Shown here in pieces: positions 25,089 through 29,987 of a DNA stretch of 29,987 bases. Source of the DNA: an uncultured Clostridium sp. (GTDB lineage Bacteria > Bacillota > Clostridia > Lachnospirales > Lachnospiraceae); contig URNT01000036.1 in NCBI GenBank assembly GCA_900549235.1, positions 1 through 29,987 of the forward strand. The letters are read 5' to 3'. The number at the start of each line of letters is the position of its first letter. The stretch's first letter is position 1. Below the pieces are notes generated by a model, which ran no database searches, was not told where the DNA came from, and was given only the letters and a program-made list of their open reading frames with translations. A program made the translations under genes and the position numbers.

Positions 25089-25134
25089 GCACAGATTTCT
25101 TGTATTTACCAGTGCAGGCAAATGCCTTTGACCA

Positions 25135-25164
25135 TTGAAAAAATTCCCTTCTCCATGCTATACT
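25135..25164 (+). promoter_or_regulatory. Promoter of the DegV gene
   Basis: TTGAAA (25135-25140), an 18-base spacer and TATACT (25159-25164) lie 35 bases before the DegV start codon, with AAGGAG at 25187-25192. The promoter is divergent from that of the zinc operon. Confidence 0.75.
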
Positions 25165-25199
25165 GACTGAAAAACACATCACTGATAAGGAGACTGAGT

Positions 25200-26090
25200 A
25201 TGCCAAATACCTATGCCATTACCTGCTGTTCTACAGCGGATATGCCTGCTTCCTATATGAAGGAGCATCAGATTCCCTATGCCTGCTTTCATTTCCGTAT
25301 GGAAGATCAGGATTATGATGACGATCTGGGGGCTTCTATTTCTATTGAGAAATTTTATCAGAAAATCAGAGAAGGGGCCATGCCTGTGACCTCACAGGTC
25401 AATCCGGGTCAGTATGAAGCCATGTTTGAGCCCATTTTAAAGGAAGGAAGGGACATTATCCACCTGACCCTGTCCTCCGGTATTTCCGGCACCTACAACT
25501 CTGCCCTGATTGCAAGGGATGAGCTTTTAGAGCGGTATCCTGACCGCAGGATCCGCGTCATCGACAGCCTGGGGGCCTCCTGCGGCTACGGCCTTCTTGT
25601 GGACGCCGCATGGCAGAAACGGCAGGAAGGCATGGGCTTTGAGGAACTGGCGGACTGGATCGAGGCAAATAAGCTTCGGGTCCATCACTGGTTCTTTACC
25701 TCTGACCTGACCCATCTGAGGAGAGGGGGACGGATCTCCGCCTCTGCCGCCTTTTTCGGAAATATGCTGAATATCTGCCCCATATTAAATATCAATAGCG
25801 AGGGGAAGCTGATCCCCCGGGACAAATGCCGTGGCAAGAAAAAAGCCATCCGCCAGCTCATGGAGCAGATGAAGCTTCATGCTGAGAATGGCACAGATTA
25901 TGCAGGAACCTGCTATATCCTTCACTCCTCCTGTGAGGAGGACGCGAAAGAACTGTCTGAGCTGATCCGCCAGACCTTTCCCCATGTAAAGCAGCCGGTT
26001 CCCATTTTTTCCATCGGTACGGTCATTGGCTCTCATACAGGGCCGGGAACCGTAGCCGCCATCTTCTGGGGGGATGAGCGGGGAGCTTAA
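25200..26090 (+). CDS. DegV family (fatty-acid-binding) protein
   Basis: A 296-residue cytoplasmic protein of the DegV/EDD fold. Family members bind a fatty acid, and FakB proteins of this family present it to the kinase FakA. Landmarks are CCSTADMP near the N-terminus, TSQVNPGQYEAMFEP, LTLSSGISGTYNSA, VIDSLGASCGYGLLV, the lipid-contacting FTSDLTHLRRGGRIS segment, and the C-terminal GSHTGPGTVAAIFWG. The length is typical. The start has AAGGAG seven bases upstream. It is a single-gene transcript whose stop codon overlaps the stop of the convergent DUF368 gene. No fakA-like gene is in the window, so the assignment as FakB is not certain. Confidence 0.93.
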   Translation: MPNTYAITCCSTADMPASYMKEHQIPYACFHFRMEDQDYDDDLGASISIEKFYQKIREGAMPVTSQVNPGQYEAMFEPILKEGRDIIHLTLSSGISGTYNSALIARDELLERYPDRRIRVIDSLGASCGYGLLVDAAWQKRQEGMGFEELADWIEANKLRVHHWFFTSDLTHLRRGGRISASAAFFGNMLNICPILNINSEGKLIPRDKCRGKKKAIRQLMEQMKLHAENGTDYAGTCYILHSSCEEDAKELSELIRQTFPHVKQPVPIFSIGTVIGSHTGPGTVAAIFWGDERGA

Positions 26091-26905
26091 GCTGCCCCCT
26101 CGGCTGCAGACATTTTATAAAGGGCAATAAAACCGGCTGCCGCCGCCAGTATACCAAGGACCAGATCCCATCCCCCCGGGATCCCCGGCATCAGCTCCGG
26201 CAGAGAGCCGAACATAAAGCCCAGGATGATCAGGTAGGTGGGCTGAGGATGGCGTTCCATAAGCCCCTCCAGAGTCTTTGTGGTGAGGAAGATGCCTCCC
26301 ACGGTTCCGATGCCAAGAGGGATCAGAGGAAGGATCTGAAGATTGCTGATATACCCCATCATGCTTTCATAGATTCCCAGCATATAGAGCATCTGGGAAA
26401 CGCTGATTCCCGGAAGAACCAGGCCGATGGCAATTACCAGGCCCCCTGCCAGCTGCAAAAGCACATAGAGAAGGCCGCCTCCCTCCTGAGGCGTAAAGAG
26501 CCCTTCCGGCAGAAGCCCCAGAAGTACCACGGTCATAATCCCAATAAACACATAGCCGATCACTGACAGATCCATCTTTTTTACCCCGGCCTCCCTGCAG
26601 ATCATAGGCACGCCTCCTGCTACCGCCCCCAGGAAGAAGAAGCGCAGGGGGATGTCCGCCTGTGTGGTAAACAGCCAGGTGATCAGCCGCGAAAACAACA
26701 CCATGCCCACAGCCGCACCTGCCAGAAAACGGATCAGGAAGGCCATGCTTTTTTTCGGGTTTTTAAAAAATGAACTGACTGACTGGATCAGCTGCTCATA
26801 GATGCCCATGATCATGGCCATGGAGCCTCCGCTGACTCCCGGTACCGTCATAGTGCCTCCGATCCACATCCCCTTGAGCAGTACGATCCAATGTTTCTTT
26901 TCCAT
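26087..26905 (-). CDS. DUF368 domain-containing membrane protein
   Basis: A 272-residue polytopic membrane protein (about eight hydrophobic segments) of the DUF368 family. The conserved N-terminal PGVSGGSMAMIMGIYE and the later VLPGISVSQMLYMLGIYE repeat the same PGxSxSxxxxxxGxYE pattern, as expected of an internal duplication. DUF368 proteins, together with DedA-type proteins, have been linked to undecaprenyl-phosphate recycling; that role is by family only. GAGAGG lies six bases before the ATG. The gene converges on DegV, and the two TAA stop codons overlap within a 10-bp palindrome. Confidence 0.9.
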   Translation of the reverse strand: MEKKHWIVLLKGMWIGGTMTVPGVSGGSMAMIMGIYEQLIQSVSSFFKNPKKSMAFLIRFLAGAAVGMVLFSRLITWLFTTQADIPLRFFFLGAVAGGVPMICREAGVKKMDLSVIGYVFIGIMTVVLLGLLPEGLFTPQEGGGLLYVLLQLAGGLVIAIGLVLPGISVSQMLYMLGIYESMMGYISNLQILPLIPLGIGTVGGIFLTTKTLEGLMERHPQPTYLIILGFMFGSLPELMPGIPGGWDLVLGILAAAAGFIALYKMSAAEGAA

Positions 26906-27027
26906 AGTGTTCCTCTCTTTTCTCTTTGATCAAATCATAGCAGAATCTATTATGCCATGTATATTAAAAAAATGGAATAAAAATTCTGTTTATTTCCTGA
27001 TTACTTTTCCATTCTTTACTTCAAAGA

Positions 27028-27177
27028 CCGGGACCGGGCAGGAAATCATGGCAGAGGAGGAGGCGTCAGGCTGTCTCATTGCAGGCTTCCGGGGCATCGC
27101 CTCCCTTTCCCCGGATCACATAGCCTTCCTCAAGAATGTCTACGATCTCTACCAGAAATATATCATTTATGCATTCA
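27028..27177 (+). pseudogene. Unassigned coding-like fragment
   Basis: One plus-strand frame shows coding-like codon use (mostly G or C in third position, unlike the AT-rich flanks) and encodes GQEIMAEEEASGCLIAGF, then RGIASLSPDHIAFLKNVYD, before losing coding character. A neighbouring frame just upstream gives ILYFKDRDRAG, suggesting a frameshift. A good terminator follows at 27213. This looks like the decayed 3' end of a former gene. I do not recognise the family. A partial minus-strand reading is also open, so strand is likely but not certain. Confidence 0.35.
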
Positions 27178-27212
27178 TATGTACAATCCATACTCTTTTA
27201 TCTCCTCGTTTC

Positions 27213-27234
27213 TCCCGGATTCTTCCGGGATTTT
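27213..27234 (+). terminator. Rho-independent terminator
   Basis: TCCCGGA (27213-27219), a 4-base loop and TCCGGGA (27224-27230) are followed by TTTT. The orientation is plus strand only. It separates the decayed fragment from the peptide-gene promoter, so the peptide gene is insulated from upstream transcription. Confidence 0.75.
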
Positions 27235-27265
27235 AAGGACTAATTTTATCGGGTATGGAGCACAA

Positions 27266-27340
27266 AGTCTATGGCGTTTTCGGAAAATAATGCGGAAGGG
27301 GAAAATTATATTCCAAAATTTTCCAGAAACGACATAGACT
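27266..27340. promoter_or_regulatory. Long inverted repeat overlapping the peptide-gene promoter
   Basis: Arms of 23 bases (27266-27288 and 27318-27340) match as inverted copies at 20 positions; the ends AGTCTATG/CATAGACT are perfect, and the inner part keeps CGTTT and GGAAAAT. They are separated by 29 bases. The right arm contains the -35 hexamer of the peptide gene. It could be a pair of binding sites for a dimeric regulator, most simply one of the adjacent XRE-TPR proteins. Confidence 0.65.
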
Positions 27341-27363
27341 TAAGGAATTGGGTTATATATAAT
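27335..27363 (+). promoter_or_regulatory. Promoter of the small peptide gene
   Basis: TAGACT (27335-27340), a 17-base spacer and a perfect TATAAT (27358-27363) lie 34 bases before the peptide start codon. The -35 is weak and lies inside an inverted repeat, as expected for an activator-dependent promoter. Confidence 0.7.
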
Positions 27364-27397
27364 AAGATTTAAATTTTAAATCAGGAGGATTTATATT

Positions 27398-27577
27398 ATG
27401 AGAAAATTATTGAAACGTCTGAATCTTGTTCTGGCTGCCGGGATTGCTTCCCTTGCTCTGTGTGTGATTCCGTATTCTGGTGTTCAGAGTGAGGAGAATA
27501 CGGAGACTGTTGAAGTCGTTAAGACAGTGGATTCTCATGGGACAGAATTACTGCATGACGGCCCTTTTAGTGGTTGA
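27398..27577 (+). CDS. Small exported peptide, putative pheromone precursor (59 aa)
   Basis: A 59-codon gene with AGGAGG (27383-27388) nine bases before the ATG and its own promoter. The product begins MRKLLKRLNLVLAAGIASLA: a basic n-region, then a hydrophobic core to about residue 27, then a signal-peptidase-like site (GVQS/EE). The remaining 28 residues are hydrophilic and acidic and end in TELLHDGPFSG. Size, export signal and position beside XRE-TPR receptor genes match pro-peptides of RRNPP quorum-sensing systems (PapR, NprX and clostridial QssP-type), in which a short C-terminal piece is released and re-imported. Its last 11 bases overlap the convergent receptor gene. The mature peptide and any sensing function are inference. 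Confidence 0.75.
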   Translation: MRKLLKRLNLVLAAGIASLALCVIPYSGVQSEENTETVEVVKTVDSHGTELLHDGPFSG

Positions 27578-28472
27578 GTTTTTCCATATGGTTTTTAATA
27601 TGCTGCATTCCTTTAAAATCACCATTTAGTTCAGCAATATAGTATGCTTGCAGCAACAATTCTTTATAAACTTTTTTGTCATATCCCAATAATTCTTTTT
27701 CAAAGGCTATGTTATATAAAATGTTTGACAGAATATTTCCTTTACTTTCTTCCAAACAAATTTTCATAGCCTTTTCTCCGATTTGAACCGCTTTCTCTGT
27801 ATCTCCATAACGTCCAAGACATTGAGCATAGTTAGAAAGTGCCAAAACTTCACCCTCTGCTCTTTCACGACTATCAATCTTTGTATCTAAATAATATTGC
27901 TGAATCTGTTCCATCATACAAATAGCTGCTTCATAGTTTTCTTCCTCAGCATAACTGACTGCAATATTACAGAAAATACGAATTTCAGTTCTTGAGAATA
28001 CCCCTTTAGGAATATTTCCCTCCCTATACCCTGGGACAGTACAACGCAATGCTTCTTCCATCCTCTGCCTTTTTTCTGCTGCAGTGATTTTATGTGTATA
28101 AAAATCAACCAATGCACTGATACGCCTAATTGCTTGTTGATTTACTCTGTCGTCCAAGTCGATTTCACATTGGAACTTTTCAATTTCCTCATAAAACCTA
28201 TCATATTTTTGCTTCGCCACCAGACACTCAATATTCCTCCACCACGCTATCATCTCCATATCCCCGCTTCGGACAGAAGGAAGATACTTCTCTCCGCATT
28301 TTCCCATCCGCTCCATCAGCGCCTGGAAATTGGCGCGGTTTGGGATCTGTTTTCCTGTTTCGATCCGGGAAATGGTCTCCAGGCCGCAGATTCCCTCGCA
28401 AAGCTCCTGCTGTGTCAGCCCCAGGCTTTCTCTTGTCCGTTTGATCACCTGACCGATCAGATAGTTTCCCAT
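27567..28472 (-). CDS. XRE-family regulator with C-terminal TPR domain (RRNPP-like receptor)
   Basis: A 301-residue cytoplasmic regulator. Residues 6-62 are an XRE helix-turn-helix (IGQVIKRTRESLGLTQQELC, then ETISRIETGKQIPNRANF). The rest is all-helical, with tetratricopeptide-like pairs, for example LALSNYAQCLGRYGDTEKAV (about 210-229) and further pairs towards the C-terminus. This architecture is that of the Rgg/PlcR/NprR/PrgX peptide-binding regulators. The start has GGGAGG just upstream and overlaps the end of the preceding regulator gene by 16 bases, so the two are cotranscribed. The last 11 bases overlap the convergent peptide gene. Base composition changes sharply near 28200-28260: the HTH part is GC-rich, the TPR part AT-rich. 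Confidence 0.85.
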   Translation of the reverse strand: MGNYLIGQVIKRTRESLGLTQQELCEGICGLETISRIETGKQIPNRANFQALMERMGKCGEKYLPSVRSGDMEMIAWWRNIECLVAKQKYDRFYEEIEKFQCEIDLDDRVNQQAIRRISALVDFYTHKITAAEKRQRMEEALRCTVPGYREGNIPKGVFSRTEIRIFCNIAVSYAEEENYEAAICMMEQIQQYYLDTKIDSRERAEGEVLALSNYAQCLGRYGDTEKAVQIGEKAMKICLEESKGNILSNILYNIAFEKELLGYDKKVYKELLLQAYYIAELNGDFKGMQHIKNHMEKLNH

Positions 28473-29410
28473 GGCTCCTCCCTTCCGGCCCGTCTCAGAG
28501 CCTCCTCTGCCATTGCCTCATTTCCAAACAGGCGGCAGGCATAATACGCCCGTTTATAGGCCTCCCACGCTGCCTGCAAAGCTGTCTCTCCCTTCTCATG
28601 GAGAAGCTCCAGGCTACGACCCTTCTAATATAAAAGCTCCGGCCAGTGATACAGATCGCTTCTCCTGGCCAGAGTGCCAATCCCCTTCTCACACAGCTTG
28701 AGCCCTGTCTCTGCCTGCTTCTCATGTAACAGAATAGGAAGGACCTTGCAGATCACACCTGTATAAAGCTTTACCATGGCCCTCAGATACCGGTTGTCAC
28801 GTTCCAGATATAAAAGGATCTGTTCCCAGATCTCATACGCCCGGGCTTCCTCCCCAAGGAGCTGATAGGACTGAGCCAGAAGGTTAAGGATCTCCAACTC
28901 CTCCTCTGCCAGAAGGCCCTTAAGTGCCCATTCATCCTTCCACCCAGGAACCGTCAGCCCGATGGCCATTTCCAGCATCTTGATCCCGTCCTGATGCCGG
29001 TGCTGATGCCTGACCAGAAGCCAGCCTCTGACGGTACTTATAAACTGCCGGTGCAGTGTGTTGGTCCTTGCAAGTTCCTTCCACTGGCTCTCATACTGTT
29101 TCAGGAGTGCTTCCAGCGTATCCCATTCCTGGGAATCCATCCGCTTTTTTATCTCCCGTCTCTGTTCCAGCTGAAGAAATTCCTCCTGGCTTTCAAAGGA
29201 CTCATATTTATCCGGAAAGTATCCCAGCCGGTTCAAAACCCTGTGCTCCAGGATCAGATCCATATCCCGGTTCCCGGCCTCGATCCGGCTGAGGGTAGCC
29301 ACCGAACAAAGCCCTCTGCACAGCTGTCCCTGGCTGATCCCCTGCTCCGTCCGCAGCCTCCTGATCACATTTCCTATATGCCAGTCCTCATCTTTTATAC
29401 ACATATCCAT
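28457..29410 (-). pseudogene. XRE-TPR regulator interrupted by an in-frame amber codon
   Basis: A second XRE-TPR regulator. The open part (29410 to 28625, 261 residues) has an HTH (IGNVIRRLRTEQGISQGQLC, then ATLSRIEAGNRDMD) and helical repeats. It stops at TAG (28627-28625) directly after PELLY. The same frame continues cleanly for 55 more codons (KGRSLELLHEKGETALQAAW..., GNEAMAEEALRRAG) to TGA at 28457, overlapping the next gene's start by 16 bases as an intact operon gene would. The full length would be about 317 residues, similar to its neighbour. A single C-to-T change (CAG to TAG) would explain it. It may be inactive, work as a truncated protein, or be read through. Confidence 0.75.
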
Positions 29411-29450
29411 CCTGCTTTCCTGAGAAAATTTATATATTTTTAATAGTTTA

Positions 29451-29480
29451 ATCTTACCACATGTGGTTTTGGTGTATCAA
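29451..29480 (-). promoter_or_regulatory. Promoter of the regulator operon with internal 12-bp palindrome
   Basis: On the minus strand TTGATA (29480-29475), an 18-base spacer and TAAGAT (29456-29451) lie about 40 bases before the regulator start. The perfect palindrome ACCACATGTGGT (29456-29467) occupies the spacer next to the -10, a place where a bound repressor would block RNA polymerase. Autoregulation by one of the two XRE proteins is the simplest reading. Confidence 0.6.
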
Positions 29481-29615
29481 GGGGTTTTTTTAACAACCGG
29501 TCTTTTTCCATAGACGTTTTATTCCCGTGTGTTGAAAAACTCTTAAACACTTAGTTTTACGCTGATAAGAAAGTATTCACAACAACTTATCACTAACGCT
29601 GACAGACAGGTTCGT

Positions 29616-29659
29616 AAACAGAGAGTTCATTACTTTTCAAAGTGGTCGGCTCTCTGTTT
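29616..29659 (+). terminator. Terminator-like hairpin in the 29.4-29.8 kb gap
   Basis: A 10-bp perfect stem (AAACAGAGAG, 29616-29625, with CTCTCTGTTT, 29650-29659) has a 24-base loop and is followed by further T residues. No plus-strand gene precedes it in the window, so it may be inherited from inserted DNA. A weaker 7-bp stem with a T run (CCTTGAT/ATCAAGG, 29724-29762) lies to its right. No other gene was seen between 29411 and 29828. Confidence 0.4.
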
Positions 29660-29828
29660 TTCTATCTCTCCATTGTTACACAGTAGAACCTCATTTTTGA
29701 ACGTCCGAATATAAAACCTCTACCCTTGATATTTTCGTATCTGTAAGCCGCATAAATCAAGGCTTTTTTACCCTCTGTTGCGTAACCTTACTATGGCAAT
29801 TCCGGGTGCTATTTTCATGGTACTAAGG

Positions 29829-29987
29829 TTATATGGGGTTTCGGTTTCCGGTGTTGGATTGCCCGATATTGGATGAGCAGATCCTCCGGTTATTCCAGTA
29901 ACTGAGGAAGTATCTCCAGATGAGCTCCTTTAAATCCTCTACTGTCATCTGCTTTGTGTCATAGCGGTTATAGAGAAGCTCCGTCTT
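29829..29987 (-). mobile_element. Probable C-terminal fragment of a transposase (runs off the window)
   Basis: The minus-strand frame open at the window edge encodes 52 residues to TAA at 29829, including KTELLYNRYDTKQMTVEDLK and YFLSYWNNRRICSSN. The pattern of an aromatic-rich helix followed by NNRRI is typical of the C-terminal end of DDE transposases of the IS3 type. The last dozen residues (GQSNTGNRNPI) do not look like the normal family ending, so the element is probably truncated or decayed. The rest lies outside the window. Confidence 0.45.

Noticed and set aside
29572..29640. Short minus-strand ORF (MNSLFTNLSVSVSDKLL) upstream of the regulator operon as a peptide pheromone
   Set aside because: There is no adequate ribosome binding site, and it is only 17 codons within a hairpin region; it cannot be told from chance.
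29793..29876. 27-codon plus-strand ORF (begins MAIPGAIFMVLRLYG) as a second signalling peptide
   Set aside because: It has no ribosome binding site, overlaps the transposase-like fragment on the other strand, and lacks a basic n-region.

Overview
The window reads as chromosomal DNA of a low-to-mid GC Firmicute, most likely a gut Lachnospiraceae/Clostridium-cluster XIVa bacterium. The reasons are strong AGGAGG-type ribosome binding sites, simple Rho-independent terminators, a DegV protein, DUF368, Znu/Ktr transporters with typical clostridial sequence features, large secreted proteins ending in aromatic cell-wall-binding repeats, and XRE-TPR regulators of the 'LCxGxC' type common in this family. 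No rRNA, tRNA, CRISPR array or complete insertion sequence was seen.

Layout. (1) 1-1.6 kb: a patatin-like phospholipase on the minus strand, between terminators. (2) 1.6-14.1 kb: a minus-strand operon of three secreted cell-wall-binding proteins (550, about 2092 and 1497 residues). The two giants are tandem paralogues built from MucBP-like and InlB-type repeats. A divergent AraC-family regulator (14.7-15.95 kb) faces the operon across a 655-bp gap that holds the beginning of an Rrf2-type regulator. (3) 16.2-25.0 kb: a long minus-strand metal and ion block. In transcription order it is HAD phosphatase, znuA, znuC, znuB, a KtrB/TrkH channel, a KtrA/TrkA gating protein, a COG0523 metallochaperone-type GTPase with a His/Cys repeat region, a second COG0523-like GTPase fused to a DUF1980-type C-terminus, a frameshifted small ORF, and an NTF2-like/GGDEF diguanylate cyclase. 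Overlaps and short gaps suggest one main transcript, with a palindromic operator at its promoter and a second promoter before the GTPases. (4) 25.2-26.9 kb: DegV and DUF368 genes, convergent, whose stop codons overlap inside one palindrome. (5) 27.0-29.99 kb: an accessory-looking patch.

The most interesting part is region 5. A small exported-peptide gene of 59 codons (27398-27577), too short for routine ORF calling, has its own promoter and a strong ribosome binding site. It converges on and overlaps the 3' end of an XRE-TPR regulator gene (27567-28472). A second XRE-TPR regulator lies directly upstream in the same operon and is interrupted by one in-frame amber codon. This layout fits an RRNPP-type (Rgg/PlcR/NprR/PrgX-like) peptide-pheromone and receptor module. 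The peptide promoter is overlapped by a 23-bp-arm inverted repeat, and the regulator promoter contains a 12-bp perfect palindrome. The intact receptor looks chimeric: its DNA-binding part is about 56% GC and its TPR part about 33% GC by hand count, as expected if a new peptide-sensing domain was swapped onto a resident HTH. A likely transposase fragment lies at the right edge.

All functional statements are inferred from sequence motifs and arrangement; no database search was run.
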